Notes: generated from the sequence alone by a model not told the origin. A stretch of 64,000 nt of DNA from an uncultured bacterium (GCA_903831295.1 CAIKXA010000061.1:1-64000); one strand, 5' to 3'; positions 52,468 through 62,130 are shown, counted from the stretch's first letter. Numbers and translations are program-made.

Positions 52468-53540
52468 CGCGCCAGGCAAAAACATGGTTGATCATTGGCG
52501 CGGTCTTTGTGGCGTTGATTGTCGTGCGTGGCATGATTGGTCAAGGTCTTGGTCGCGTGTATGTGAAGCGCACCGATGTCACGGTGACATTGCCGGATGC
52601 GGCGGCGGCGGGGGCGCCAAGCGCTTCAGCCAATGAGTCAATAAACGTGTCACCATCTGCCGCCTCAACGCAAGTAACTGGAGCTCCCTCAAGCGGGACA
52701 ACTTCCGCAACAAGTGCTTCAACAATTTCATGGCAAGAGTGGAAACAAGTTCCGCCACTGGAATTTATCGCCGCGCAAAAGGCAAATCCCGCGCAAACAG
52801 AAATCGCACTGTCGTGGCCGCGCACTATTGGTCTGTGGCTTGCCGCATTCTTCACGTTGGCGATATTTAGTTTCTTGTATGCGGATAATCCGTTCTACAA
52901 AATCGCGGAATCCCTTGTGGTTGGAGTGAGCGCGGCGTACTGGGGAGTGATTGGTTTTTGGGACACGCTGGTTCCCAAAATGTTCGGTGCGCTCACGCCG
53001 GGGCTTGTGAAAAGTTTGGTGCAGCCATCGCTTGTTGCACCAGAAAGGCTTCAGCAAATCAGCATGGTCTTCGCGCTGATTCTTGGCGTGATGATGTTGT
53101 GGCGATTGCTGCCGCGCGGAGGTTGGATTAGCGCGTGGCCGCTCGCGTTTATTGTTGGCGTTACCGCGGGATTGAAAATCGTCAGCCATGTTGAAAGCGA
53201 TTTAATGGCGCAGGCCGCGGCCACCATGAAGCCGCTGGTTGTTTCGGTCACGGACGCGTCGGGCGCAACAAATATGTGGGACAGTTGGTGGGCAAGCGTG
53301 GCGAATGTGTTGTTGGTGACGGGCGTGATTTGCTGTCTTACATATTTCTTCTTCAGCGTTGAGCACAAGGGCGTGGTCGGCGGCGCCGCGCGCGTGGGCA
53401 TTTGGTATCTCATGATCACCTTCGGCGCCTCATTTGGTTTCACCGTCATGGGCCGCATTGCGCTGTTGGCCGCGCGCGTGGAATTCTTGTTCGATGATTG
53501 GCTTTGGCTCATCGATCCAAACCACTTCCGCGGTTTGTAA
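52464..53540 (+). CDS. Polytopic membrane protein, last of the MutL/DUF6754 operon
   Basis: A 358-residue protein with an N-terminal helix (about 8-23), an Ala/Ser/Thr-rich linker of 60 residues, and about six helices after residue 120. Motifs include FFTLAIFSFLYADNPFYKIAE, LVVGVSAAYWGVIGFWDT and VGIWYLMITFGASFGFTVMG. The Trp-rich helix ends suggest a multi-helix core. It is translationally coupled to the preceding gene and ends the operon; two 10-base direct repeats (cttgacaaga, 25 bases apart at 53552 and 53577) follow the stop. Confidence 0.74.
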   Translation: MTRQAKTWLIIGAVFVALIVVRGMIGQGLGRVYVKRTDVTVTLPDAAAAGAPSASANESINVSPSAASTQVTGAPSSGTTSATSASTISWQEWKQVPPLEFIAAQKANPAQTEIALSWPRTIGLWLAAFFTLAIFSFLYADNPFYKIAESLVVGVSAAYWGVIGFWDTLVPKMFGALTPGLVKSLVQPSLVAPERLQQISMVFALILGVMMLWRLLPRGGWISAWPLAFIVGVTAGLKIVSHVESDLMAQAAATMKPLVVSVTDASGATNMWDSWWASVANVLLVTGVICCLTYFFFSVEHKGVVGGAARVGIWYLMITFGASFGFTVMGRIALLAARVEFLFDDWLWLIDPNHFRGL

Positions 53541-53760
53541 TTTCAGTTGGCTTGACAAGAGTTTCTTGAAAAGCACTTGACAAGAAAATAAATCACAAAA
53601 ATCCTCTGGAAAAAAGGCGACAAAATTAAATAGCTCCTGGATTGTGTCGTACAAGTCAACCACGCGAAAATGATCGGGTGATTGTGTTCTAGAAATAGTT
53701 TCTGGGATCAATTTCAAAAATCTTGTCGGCCAAAAAATCTATATATAAAGGAGTTGGAAA

Positions 53761-54522
53761 ATGTCAGTAAGCAAGAAATGGTTCGCCTTCATGGCGGCGG
53801 TGTTGTTCTGCGCTCAAAACGCGTTGGCGGATGTGGTGGCCGCTTGGAATTTCAACGCATTGGTTGACCCAGTCCCATCCATGTTCACGGCAGACAACGG
53901 GCACGGCGGACTTTCGTTGGCCGATTTCACAGGCGGACTAAGCCCGTTGGTTGGAACAGATTTCAATGCCGTTAGTGGAGTTCTTGCGGGACAAGCGCTC
54001 ACGGTCACGGGCCTTTCGCAAAACACAAAGTCGCTTGTGATCGATGTGGACACGCAGGGGATGAATCGATTGCAGTTCAGCGTGGCCGCGCGGCGCAGTG
54101 CCAGCGGATTTTCAAACATGCTTGTGCAAGTTTGGAACGGTCAACTCTGGAATGATGTCGGCGTAATTTCCGCCAGCACCACGCAGTGGCAAATCCATTC
54201 CATGGATCTTTCTTCTTGCACATTCGCTGACAACGGATCGCTTCGATTGCGGGTGCAGTTCTCTGGAGCGACAAGTTCCAGCGGCAACGCGCGCATTGAC
54301 AACCTGCGCGTGGATGGAAGTCTTGTTCCTGCGCCTGGTGCAATCGCCGCCGCGGGGGCAGCCGTTATTGCCGGCGCTCGCCGAGGCGCACGCACAAATG
54401 AAACCAGCGCTGATAAACAAGCAGTCGCGCCGCCAGCAAGCCCGCTGCCAGCAAGCGCGCCCGCCGCGGAACCCGTGCCCGTAAAAATTCGCGCTAAAAA
54501 GATCACGAGAAAGACAAAGTGA
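53761..54522 (+). CDS. Secreted protein with internal VPAP sorting signal and extra tail
   Basis: A 253-residue protein with a strong aaggag ribosome-binding site and a signal peptide (1-23, NALAD). The body resembles the extended beta domains of 'PEP-CTERM' proteins (ALTVTGLSQNTKSLVIDVDT, NARIDNLRVDG). The sorting signal LVPAPGAIAAAGAAVIAG then ARRGAR is not at the C-terminus: about 46 more residues follow, Pro/Ala-rich and ending in KIRAKKITRKTK. Either the signal is processed in a novel way or the tail is cytoplasmic and the protein anchored. Confidence 0.78.
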   Translation: MSVSKKWFAFMAAVLFCAQNALADVVAAWNFNALVDPVPSMFTADNGHGGLSLADFTGGLSPLVGTDFNAVSGVLAGQALTVTGLSQNTKSLVIDVDTQGMNRLQFSVAARRSASGFSNMLVQVWNGQLWNDVGVISASTTQWQIHSMDLSSCTFADNGSLRLRVQFSGATSSSGNARIDNLRVDGSLVPAPGAIAAAGAAVIAGARRGARTNETSADKQAVAPPASPLPASAPAAEPVPVKIRAKKITRKTK

Positions 54523-54655
54523 ATTCAGCAAGGTGACCGGGATGGGCGCGTACGTTCTAGGCTTGGTGGGCACTTTCATGTTGGCGTAAGAAACACGCGG
54601 GCGCCCACTTGAAGACATCGAAGCGAGCAAAGATGGAATCGCCGACCGGCGTATT

Positions 54656-55813
54656 TTATTCCGCTTCGGTGTCTTCAAAGCCAAGCGCGTCAAGCGCGGC
54701 GTCTTTTGCGGCTTGATCTTTCATCGCATGGTCCTTCGGATCGTCTTTGGCCTGCGCGGCTTGGGCAAATTTGGCGTGCGCTAATTTCACCGCCAATTCA
54801 ATCGCGGCCTTCATGCTGTTGGGGCTGGCGGTATTTTTGCCGGAAATATTAAACGCGGTGCCGTGGTCTGGACTTGTGCGAACAATGGACAAACCAATCG
54901 TTGTGTTCACAGCGCGGTCAAATCCCAGCAACTTCACCGGAATCAAACCTTGATCGTGGTACATGGCCACCACTAAATCCCATTTACCAGCGGCGGCGTC
55001 TATGAAAATGGTGTCGCCTGGAAATGGTCCGCGCACATCAATGCCGTTGCGCCGCGCTATCTCGATCGCGGGCGCGATCACGCGCTCCTCCTCATCGCCA
55101 AACAATCCATTTTCACCCGCGTGCGGATTCAAGCCGCACACCGCGATTTTTGGTTTTTCAATTCCAAGTTGTCGGCAATAGTTGTAACCCAGATCAATCG
55201 GATCAAAGACTCGGCCAATGGTGAGCATGTTGCGAATGTCCATCAACGGCACATGCGCCGTGGCAAGCGCCACCCGCAACCGCGGACTTTCAAACAACAT
55301 CGTGTGGCGTGTGGCCTTGCAACGCGCCGCGAATAATTCCGTGTGACCCGGCCATTTGAAACCGGCCACCGACCAACTTTCTTTTGAGATTGGCGCCGTC
55401 ACCACCGCGTCAACGCGCCGCGCATCGCCAATTGGTCGAAGCGCGTCTGCGATCGCATCTTCTACAAACGCTTTGGAAAGCAATCCGCCAACCCGGCTCG
55501 GCGCATGAGTTTGCGGCAGTGAATCTTCGTGACCATAATCAATCACCACAGGTTCTGCGGCAACGCCGCGCGTGGCGGGAATATTTTCCTTCGCAATCCG
55601 AAACCAAAATGGCTGCATGCCAGCGCGATCCGCCGCGTCAACAAGCGGTTGATTTTGCCCGTACACAACAAATTTTCCCAGCCGCAAAATCGCTGGATCA
55701 CACAACGCTTTCGCAACCACCTCGGGACCAATTCCCATGGGGTCGCCCATGGTGACGGCAATCACCGGTTCAAAGCGAGCGGTGTGTTGCTTGGATGTGT
55801 CGTGCGTTGACAT
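54656..55813 (-). CDS. pdxA: 4-hydroxythreonine-4-phosphate dehydrogenase
   Basis: A 385-residue enzyme of pyridoxal phosphate synthesis (DXP-dependent branch), converting 4-phospho-hydroxy-L-threonine with NAD+. Motifs: IAVTMGDPMGIGPEV, VVTAPISKESW, WPGHTELFA, GLNPHAGENGLFG, and AMYHDQGLIPVKLLGF. The His residues in GHTE, NPHAG and YHDQG are the metal ligands. A Lys/Asp/Ala-rich tail of about 35 residues (KDDPKDHAMKDQ) is an extra. The start at 55813 avoids a 3-residue leader. 31 bases after rlmE, so co-transcribed. Confidence 0.95.
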   Translation of the reverse strand: MSTHDTSKQHTARFEPVIAVTMGDPMGIGPEVVAKALCDPAILRLGKFVVYGQNQPLVDAADRAGMQPFWFRIAKENIPATRGVAAEPVVIDYGHEDSLPQTHAPSRVGGLLSKAFVEDAIADALRPIGDARRVDAVVTAPISKESWSVAGFKWPGHTELFAARCKATRHTMLFESPRLRVALATAHVPLMDIRNMLTIGRVFDPIDLGYNYCRQLGIEKPKIAVCGLNPHAGENGLFGDEEERVIAPAIEIARRNGIDVRGPFPGDTIFIDAAAGKWDLVVAMYHDQGLIPVKLLGFDRAVNTTIGLSIVRTSPDHGTAFNISGKNTASPNSMKAAIELAVKLAHAKFAQAAQAKDDPKDHAMKDQAAKDAALDALGFEDTEAE

Positions 55814-55844
55814 GGCATACACATCATAGATGCCATGTCCACGT

Positions 55845-56495
55845 TCATCCGCCGCTTTTCCAACCTGGTCCAGGGGGCGGCTTCACACGCGTGGTCGTGG
55901 TCGCTTGATCAAATTTACGTCCTTTGTATCCGCTGCACACGATGAACATTTCCACGCTTTCGGCGCGGCTTGAAGTGGGCTTATATCCTTGCGCCTCGCA
56001 AAATATATTTTTAGCGCGCGCCAACAATTCCAAATATTCACCGCCTTCAAATACTTTCATGGCCAAATCGCCGCCAACTTTCAGCACTTCTTTGGACAAA
56101 TCAAGCAGTGCATGGCAAAGCCGCACGCTGATTGCGGCGTCGGCCATTGGCACGCCCGTGGTGTCCGGCGCCATATCGGAAAGAATCACGTCGAAATAGC
56201 CGCCAAAATCGGCCAATGAAATTTGGCGCAAATCACCGCACATCAAGCGCACATTTTTGGGAAGTCCTCGTGGATCAATTGGCTTTAAATCCACGCTCAC
56301 AATTTCGCCGCGTTCGCCAACTATTTTAGAGGCCACCTGAGTCCACGATCCAGGGGCGGCGCCGGCGTCAAGCACGCGCATGCCGCGTTTTAAAATTCGA
56401 AAGCGCTCGTCGATCGCCAACAATTTGTAGGCACTGCGCGCGCGATAGCCATCTTCTTTGGCTTTACGAAACCAATGGTCTTGGACTTCTTTCAT
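55845..56495 (-). CDS. rlmE: 23S rRNA 2'-O-ribose methyltransferase (RlmE/FtsJ)
   Basis: A 216-residue SAM-dependent methyltransferase that modifies U2552 of 23S rRNA. SAM-binding motif I is LDAGAAPGSWTQV, with VDLKPIDPRGLP and GDLRQISLAD next. The K-D-K-E tetrad is formed by the Lys of ARSAYKL, the Asp of SDMAPDTTG, the Lys of LAMKVFEG, and the Glu of AESVEMFIV. A short basic/proline tail (KPPPGPGWKSGG) is added. It precedes pdxA. Confidence 0.95.
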   Translation of the reverse strand: MKEVQDHWFRKAKEDGYRARSAYKLLAIDERFRILKRGMRVLDAGAAPGSWTQVASKIVGERGEIVSVDLKPIDPRGLPKNVRLMCGDLRQISLADFGGYFDVILSDMAPDTTGVPMADAAISVRLCHALLDLSKEVLKVGGDLAMKVFEGGEYLELLARAKNIFCEAQGYKPTSSRAESVEMFIVCSGYKGRKFDQATTTTRVKPPPGPGWKSGG

Positions 56496-56525
56496 GATGA
56501 GTATTTCTTGTGGTTGGTCCGCGGT

Positions 56526-57362
56526 TCAAGGCCAATGAAATGTTCCAGTGCTGTGCGGATCCTCCACAATAGTGATGCGGATATCTCCATCCACGTTGCG
56601 CATCACAATTGGATTCTTTCCACCATTTAAATTGGCATGCAGCGAGTTTTGATCATTGCGTTTATCCACCATGATCCACCTTCCGTAGCGGCAATAAGAA
56701 ATAATATTTCCGCCCACGGTTTCGCAATCAAATTCGCCCGCGCTTTCGCCACGCGTGCTCCAACTAATATCCGCATCTTTGTTCACCATGGCGCAAGGTT
56801 GATCCATGGGCCATGGGGTTCGCACACGAATTTCACCACCCGTTGTGCTGAGGTCAACTGGGCCACGATTGTCATCCACAATAATTTTCCCGCGCCGCGT
56901 GTTCACGGTTACGGCGCCCAATCTCGCAACATCCACCTCAATATCAGAGCCAACAAACCAGGCGTCAGGGTCCGTGCTTAAAACCTCGATCATCAATGTG
57001 TGGCCGCCGGATTCATTCGCGTCAATATGCGCCGACCATTTGATTTTCTCCAACTGCATTTTAGGATCGTTGGCGGAGCGAATTTCAATCCGCGGCTCAA
57101 TGCGCACAAGCGAGTCGCCCGTGGCATCTTTGGTCTTGCCGCGGATCACAACATCGCCTGAAGCATTTTTTATATGCACATCAAGCACATCCTCTGAATC
57201 AGCAAAGACAAGATCAATGGGCTTGTCCACCGCGCCAGAAATTCCATCGCTCATTCCGTTGATCACGCGGTTTGCCATTCGTTCCGTGCTGCTGCCACCA
57301 TTGCAAGATGCAAGCAGAGCGACCGCAAGTGATACAAAGATGGGAGTCTTGAGCGAAGGCAC
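56526..57362 (-). CDS. Lipoprotein with DUF4097-like beta-helix domain
   Basis: A 278-residue exported lipoprotein (ALLASCNGGSS, lipobox Cys near 20) with a GTG start at 57362. The repetitive beta pattern (VLDVHIKNASGDVVIRGK, LGAVTVNTRRGKIIV, VDLSTTGGEIRVRT, NVDGDIRITIVED) resembles adhesin-like DUF4097 beta-solenoids. A short helical stretch follows the lipobox. It lies 30 bases before rlmE but on the same strand, so could be part of that operon. Likely outer surface or periplasmic. Function unknown. Confidence 0.75.
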   Translation of the reverse strand: MPSLKTPIFVSLAVALLASCNGGSSTERMANRVINGMSDGISGAVDKPIDLVFADSEDVLDVHIKNASGDVVIRGKTKDATGDSLVRIEPRIEIRSANDPKMQLEKIKWSAHIDANESGGHTLMIEVLSTDPDAWFVGSDIEVDVARLGAVTVNTRRGKIIVDDNRGPVDLSTTGGEIRVRTPWPMDQPCAMVNKDADISWSTRGESAGEFDCETVGGNIISYCRYGRWIMVDKRNDQNSLHANLNGGKNPIVMRNVDGDIRITIVEDPHSTGTFHWP

Positions 57363-57392
57363 AATCGGAGTCTACCGATAGCATGGATGTGA

Positions 57393-59003
57393 ATGCACTC
57401 TTCGCTAGCCCTCTATCTCTTCAGGTATGTTCTTGGCGTTTCATTTGCCGTTTCGATTGGCGCCACGGTTGTCCCCGCGTTTGGCGCGGAATCTGATCGG
57501 ATTGAAGTTGTTCTTCCAAATCAATCCCAAGAACTTGTGAACAAGGGAGTCGCCGCTGGCCGGCTTAAATTGTTTTTAAATAGCACGCGTTCCAAGAATC
57601 ACGGCGACCCCGCGGACGGTCCCTTTTTTGAAGATCCACAGCCAATCTATAGCGTTTTTGTTCAATCGCTCAAGCCCGGAAAGCCCATCGTGATTGATTC
57701 CTCCGCGGCGGGGTGGCCAGTTCCCTTGGATCAACTTTCTGGCGAGTACCAAGTGCAGGCGGTGTTCGACAATCACCACAGCGAACGCGGGCATCATAGT
57801 CCCGGAAATTTATTTTCCAAGCCAGTGACAATCATGTTTGATCCAATCGCGCGCGACACAAATGTGATCGAGCTCACCGAGTCTCTTCCAGAAATGGAAT
57901 TGCCCACGATAGAGAATGTGGTGTGGATTAACGAAGCCAGTCCCATGCTCTCTCTGGCCACCGGAAAAGCAACGCGCCAACGTGCCGCAGTTGTGTTGCC
58001 CAAGGAATACAACAACATCAACTTTCCTCGTAGAGTTTGGCCAACTGTGTATGTCATTCCTGGTTTCGGCGGACGCTTCACCGATATTGATTCCACCATT
58101 CGCATGTTGCGTGCGCCAAGTTCTGGCGCGGTTCCGCAAGCGGTCTGGGTAATTCTGGATCCAGAATCACCGCTGGGGCATCACGCGTTTGCCAATTCAC
58201 AACTGAATGGACCGCGCGCCAACGCGTTTGTGCAAGAATTTATTCCACTTCTTGAGGAGCGATTTCGCCTAATTCGCAATCCCGCCGCACGGTTGTTAAC
58301 CGGCCATTCAAGCGGCGGATGGAGCAGTTTGTGGCTGCTGTTGACGCATCCCAACGATTTCGGCGGCTGTTGGTCCAGTTCGCCGGATCCGGTTGACTTC
58401 AGCGCATTTCAATTAAGCGATCTGTATCGCGATGAAACTATTTTCACGGATGCCCAGGGAAACTTTCAGGGTTCGTATCGCAAATCAATCGGCCCCGTTG
58501 ATGAAAAAGTTCTTATGACTGTTGCGCAAGAAGTTGGAATGGAGCGCGCTCTAGATCCAGATGGCGGCTCGGGCGAGCAGTGGGATTCTTGGGCCGCGTG
58601 TTTTGGTCCGCCAGGAATTCGGCAAGATCTTCCGCAGCGGGCGTTTGATCCCACAACCGGAAAGATCAACCATAACTTGATTGAAAAGTATTGGAGCAAG
58701 TACGACATTGTTCGTCTCGTCACGCGCAACTGGAAGGAACTCGCTCCCGTGTTCGCGACCAAGGTGCACTTGCTTGTTGGCGGGCGCGACTCATTTTATT
58801 TGGAGCGCGCGGTTATGAATCTTCAAAAGAAAATTGCCGCGCTGCAAGAGGCCGATCGGCGCGCCGGTGTTGCGCCCGTAAAGGGCGATGGATTTATAGA
58901 GATCCTTCCCGACGCGACGCATGACACTGCGGCCGTGGTTGCGAACGGGCGGTTCGCCATTTCCATGCGCGAATACCTTAAAAAGCAGGGCTTTGGCGAG
59001 TGA
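57393..59003 (+). CDS. Secreted putative esterase (alpha/beta hydrolase)
   Basis: A 536-residue exported protein with a signal peptide (about 1-31, PAFGAES). The catalytic part has the esterase-D-like nucleophile elbow LLTGHSSGGWSSLWLL, with YVIPGFGG before it and FIEILPDATHDTAAV giving the His. Insert NHHSERGHHSPGNL is His-rich. An N-terminal beta domain (residues about 35-190) precedes the hydrolase fold. Substrates may be acylated sugars or polysaccharides. It starts 30 bases from the divergent lipoprotein gene. Confidence 0.83.
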   Translation: MHSSLALYLFRYVLGVSFAVSIGATVVPAFGAESDRIEVVLPNQSQELVNKGVAAGRLKLFLNSTRSKNHGDPADGPFFEDPQPIYSVFVQSLKPGKPIVIDSSAAGWPVPLDQLSGEYQVQAVFDNHHSERGHHSPGNLFSKPVTIMFDPIARDTNVIELTESLPEMELPTIENVVWINEASPMLSLATGKATRQRAAVVLPKEYNNINFPRRVWPTVYVIPGFGGRFTDIDSTIRMLRAPSSGAVPQAVWVILDPESPLGHHAFANSQLNGPRANAFVQEFIPLLEERFRLIRNPAARLLTGHSSGGWSSLWLLLTHPNDFGGCWSSSPDPVDFSAFQLSDLYRDETIFTDAQGNFQGSYRKSIGPVDEKVLMTVAQEVGMERALDPDGGSGEQWDSWAACFGPPGIRQDLPQRAFDPTTGKINHNLIEKYWSKYDIVRLVTRNWKELAPVFATKVHLLVGGRDSFYLERAVMNLQKKIAALQEADRRAGVAPVKGDGFIEILPDATHDTAAVVANGRFAISMREYLKKQGFGE

Positions 59004-59027
59004 ATTTCATTTCGTAGCATAGCTGCA

Positions 59028-59558
59028 ATGGATATGACATCGCATACCAATCCACTTGTTGGCGTGATCATGGGAAGTCAAAGCGACTGGGAAACCATGG
59101 CGCACGCTTCATCCATGCTCACCAAGCTTGGGGTTGCGCATGAGTGCCGCGTGGTGAGCGCGCATCGCACGCCAGATCTGTTGTTTGAATATGCGTCCAC
59201 GGCGGCCGCGCGAGGATTGCGCGTGATTATCGCGGGGGCTGGAGGCGCCGCGCACTTGCCCGGCATGTGCGCCAGTAAAACAATTTTGCCCGTGCTTGGT
59301 GTTCCCGTGAACACCACCGCGTTGCAAGGAGTGGATTCGTTGTTGTCCATCATTCAAATGCCCGCAGGAATTCCCGTGGGCACGCTGGCCATTGGCCGCG
59401 CTGGCGCGGAGAACGCGGGCTTGCTTGCGGCGTCAATCATTGCGCATGATCATCCACATATTCGCGCGGCGTTGGCGGCGGACCGCGCCGCTCGCGCGCT
59501 TATTGTTCTTAGCAATCCTGATCCATCACTGGCCGGCACAAAGGACGTTACTCGGTGA
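59028..59558 (+). CDS. purE: N5-carboxyaminoimidazole ribonucleotide mutase
   Basis: A 176-residue class I PurE converting N5-CAIR to CAIR in purine synthesis. The signature is [14 protein letters not shown], then [15 protein letters not shown] with the catalytic His, [14 protein letters not shown], and [19 protein letters not shown]. Gly/Ala-rich core and normal length. The stop overlaps the GTG start of purK (59555-59558). Confidence 0.96.
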   Translation: MDMTSHTNPLVGVIMGSQSDWETMAHASSMLTKLGVAHECRVVSAHRTPDLLFEYASTAAARGLRVIIAGAGGAAHLPGMCASKTILPVLGVPVNTTALQGVDSLLSIIQMPAGIPVGTLAIGRAGAENAGLLAASIIAHDHPHIRAALAADRAARALIVLSNPDPSLAGTKDVTR

Positions 59559-60784
59559 ACATAGGAATTGTTGGCGGCGGTCAACTTGGACAAATGTTGG
59601 CGTATGCTGGCTTGAAACTCGGGCATTCATTCAAGTTTCTTGTTCCCAAGGGCGAGTGTTGCGTTGAAGCATTAGGTGAAGTGATTCGCGGGGATTTTAC
59701 GGATACAAAGTTGCTCAGAGAATTTGCCAGCGGCGTGGATGTATTCACCTATGAATGGGAAAATGTGCCGCAAGCCACTCTTGATGCGCTTTCCGGTTTC
59801 GCGCCTATGCGCCCTTCGCCAAAATGCGCGAAAGTTGCCAAAGATCGCATTCAAGAGAAAAAGTTTTTTCAAGCGGCTGGGTTGAATGTGCAAAAATTTG
59901 CTGCAGTTTCTTGCGAGTCGGATCTTGCGGCGGCGTTGGAGCATGTTGGGACGCCCGCCATGTTGAAAACGCGCGGTCAGGGCTATGACGGCAAGGGCCA
60001 GCGTCGCATTACGGATCCCGCGCGCGCATTGGAGGCGTTTGAGCAACTCGCAAACGTTCCTTGCATTCTTGAGTCGTTCGTTGCATTTGATTTTGAAATC
60101 AGTTTGATCGCCGTGCGCGGGTATCAACTTGGCGCGACTGCCTTGGGCGCAACAACCAAGTCCGCCATACCGAACGCACCTTCAGCGGCCACAATTTATT
60201 TTTATCCGCCGTGTCTCAATCAACACGTCAACGGCATTCTTCACAAGACATCCGTTCCAGCCGAAGGTGTTTTGCCCGAACTTCTTGAGCACACCCAGGC
60301 GGCGGTTGCAAAGATGATGGAAACACTTGATTATGAAGGCATTTTGTGCGTCGAGTTCTTCGTGAGCAACACGCCCGCGGGGCAGCAATTGATCGCCAAT
60401 GAAATGGCTCCACGCGTTCACAACAGTGGACATTGGTCCATTGAAGGCGCCGTGACAAGTCAATTTACAAATCACATTCTGGCCATCACGCGCCAGCCAC
60501 TTGGTTCAACCGCCACGCATGCCAAGGCCGTGATGATCAATCTTGTTGGAACAATTCCTTTGTCCCTTGAGGCGCCACAAAATATCAACGCACACTTGCT
60601 TGTGAAAGAAGCCATTGGCGGGGCGACCGTGGCCCGCACGGTGGTCGTTGATACGCCTGAACAAAATCAAAATGTGACCGCGCACATTTACGGCAAGTCG
60701 CCGCGGCCTGGACGCAAGCTGGGGCACATCACAGCCGTTGGTGAAAACGCTCCCCGCCTTGCGGAGAGCGTCTTGAACGGTTGA
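59555..60784 (+). CDS. purK: 5-(carboxyamino)imidazole ribonucleotide synthase
   Basis: A 409-residue ATP-grasp enzyme forming N5-CAIR from AIR, ATP and bicarbonate. The GTG start at 59555 is fixed by the GTGA overlap with purE. Visible: [17 protein letters not shown] at the N-terminus, [14 protein letters not shown] as the ATP-grasp loop, [15 protein letters not shown], and [26 protein letters not shown] with metal ligands. It is coupled to purE, as in many bacteria. Its stop is 13 bases from the stop of the convergent recombinase gene. Confidence 0.96.
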   Translation: MNIGIVGGGQLGQMLAYAGLKLGHSFKFLVPKGECCVEALGEVIRGDFTDTKLLREFASGVDVFTYEWENVPQATLDALSGFAPMRPSPKCAKVAKDRIQEKKFFQAAGLNVQKFAAVSCESDLAAALEHVGTPAMLKTRGQGYDGKGQRRITDPARALEAFEQLANVPCILESFVAFDFEISLIAVRGYQLGATALGATTKSAIPNAPSAATIYFYPPCLNQHVNGILHKTSVPAEGVLPELLEHTQAAVAKMMETLDYEGILCVEFFVSNTPAGQQLIANEMAPRVHNSGHWSIEGAVTSQFTNHILAITRQPLGSTATHAKAVMINLVGTIPLSLEAPQNINAHLLVKEAIGGATVARTVVVDTPEQNQNVTAHIYGKSPRPGRKLGHITAVGENAPRLAESVLNG

Positions 60785-60797
60785 CTCATTGTTCAGT

Positions 60798-61790
60798 TCA
60801 GCTGGCTTCGGCCCGAGGATGCGCCTTGTCATATACCTCGCGCGTGCGCGATGAAGTGAGATGGGTGTAGATCTGCGTGCTGCTTAAACTTTGATGGCCA
60901 AGCAACTCTTGCACTTCGCGCAAATTCACGCCGTCACTCATCAACAGATGTGTTGCGAATGAATGTCGAATGGTGTGTGGGCTGATGTCTGGATCCAAAC
61001 CAGCTTGCACTAAATACTTGGCAACCTTTCGGCGCACCGAGCGTGTGCTTAAGCGAGTTCCATTTTTGTTGACAAACAGCGGAGAACTCGGGGTTTTTGC
61101 AACATTCCGCTCGGCATCAAGTTTGGCAAGATAATGCTGCACGGATTCAACAGCCTTGGGATTCAGCGGAACAACTCGTTCGCGTTTGCCCTTGCCACGA
61201 AGGCTCACACTTTCCGATCCCGCATCAAAGACCACATCGCCGCGATTCAAACCAACCACTTCGCTCACGCGCATGCCGGTTGCATAAAGTGATTCAAGAA
61301 TGGCGCGGTCACGCGCTCCAAGAAGTTCCTCAGCATCGGGAGCCGCGAGCAAGCGCTCGATTTGATCCACGGTGATCGCCTTGGGCAAGCGCTTGGCTTG
61401 CTTTGGCGAGCGAATCATGGTCATTGGATTGTTCTTAGTGAAACCAGTTTTTTCCATCCATTTGTGGAAGGAACGGAGCGTGGCAATTTTTCGGGCCATG
61501 GTGGCAAGCGAATATTTCTTATCGCTCAGCTCCGCCAAGAAACCACGAATGGTTTCAACATCGCAAGCCAACATGCGCGCGGTCACGCTGCGACCGTCAA
61601 TGTTTGCCTTGCGCGATTCCATCGCGGCCATTTCCGCAGCCATGTCCAACGTTATTTTTCCGGTGGTGCATAGCGAATCGGCATACTGACTTAAGTCCAT
61701 GGCGTAACAACGACCGGTGTAAGGGCTGAAGTGCCTCTCATCCGCCAAGTACGCTACGAAACGATCAACAATTGGAATATTTACATGCAT
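60798..61790 (-). CDS. Tyrosine recombinase XerC/XerD
   Basis: A 330-residue site-specific recombinase, probably for chromosome dimer resolution. The ATG at 61790 has aggag 8 bases upstream; a GTG 9 bases earlier is possible. The N-terminal SAM-like core-binding domain is FVAYLADERHFSPYTGRCY. The catalytic residues are Arg in YATGMRVSEV, Lys in GKGKRERVVP, His-x-x-Arg in PHTIRHSFATHLL, His in LLGHQSLSSTQIYTH, and the Tyr nucleophile in the same block. An insert of about 20 residues (MAAMESRKANIDGRSVTARM) lies in the N-terminal half. No dif-like site was recognised. Confidence 0.9.
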   Translation of the reverse strand: MHVNIPIVDRFVAYLADERHFSPYTGRCYAMDLSQYADSLCTTGKITLDMAAEMAAMESRKANIDGRSVTARMLACDVETIRGFLAELSDKKYSLATMARKIATLRSFHKWMEKTGFTKNNPMTMIRSPKQAKRLPKAITVDQIERLLAAPDAEELLGARDRAILESLYATGMRVSEVVGLNRGDVVFDAGSESVSLRGKGKRERVVPLNPKAVESVQHYLAKLDAERNVAKTPSSPLFVNKNGTRLSTRSVRRKVAKYLVQAGLDPDISPHTIRHSFATHLLMSDGVNLREVQELLGHQSLSSTQIYTHLTSSRTREVYDKAHPRAEAS

Positions 61791-62057
61791 GGCTTTCACT
61801 CCTAATTAAATTTGTTTCAAATGCTTTCAGAAATCTCATCCAGACAAGTTGAAACGGGTCTAGAAACATAGTCCGATACAAACACTAGTACTGCAAATTC
61901 AAATACACAGATTTATGGACGTTTCTTTGCTCGAAGTTCAAAAGATCCATAACTAATAATCGGAAGAGTCTATTCTCGGACTTTAGTAAAGTCCTAGAAT
62001 ATTTCAAAAAAAACGGCATAAATTAAAGGGCAGATGTCTGTACCATTGTTCGTTCTT
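61791..62057. other. Intergenic region before tRNA-Lys, with hairpin
   Basis: No gene. A 7-bp perfect hairpin (61978-61984 with 61988-61994, loop agt) extends by three more pairs beyond a mismatch. It is followed by an A-run on the plus strand (61995-62013) and no T-run on either side, so its role is unclear. The AT-rich tract before the tRNA should hold its promoter. Confidence 0.4.
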
Positions 62058-62130
62058 GATTGCGTAGCTCAATTGGTAGAGCAGCCGGCTTTTAACCAGC
62101 ATGTTCTGGGTTCGAGTCCCAGCGCAATCA
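62058..62130 (+). tRNA. tRNA-Lys (anticodon UUU)
   Basis: A 73-base cloverleaf: acceptor stem 62058-62064 with 62123-62129, D-stem 62067-62070 with 62079-62082, anticodon loop 62089-62095 with TTT at 62091-62093, and T-stem 62106-62110 with 62118-62122. The 3' CCA is not encoded. The anticodon stem has one C-A mismatch (62086 and 62098), unusual for tRNA-Lys. Confidence 0.95.

Noticed and set aside
60798-61790. Recombinase as an integrase of a mobile element next to tRNA-Lys
   Set aside because: Sequence is of the chromosomal XerC/D type, no direct repeat of the tRNA 3' end was seen within the window, and neighbours are housekeeping genes.
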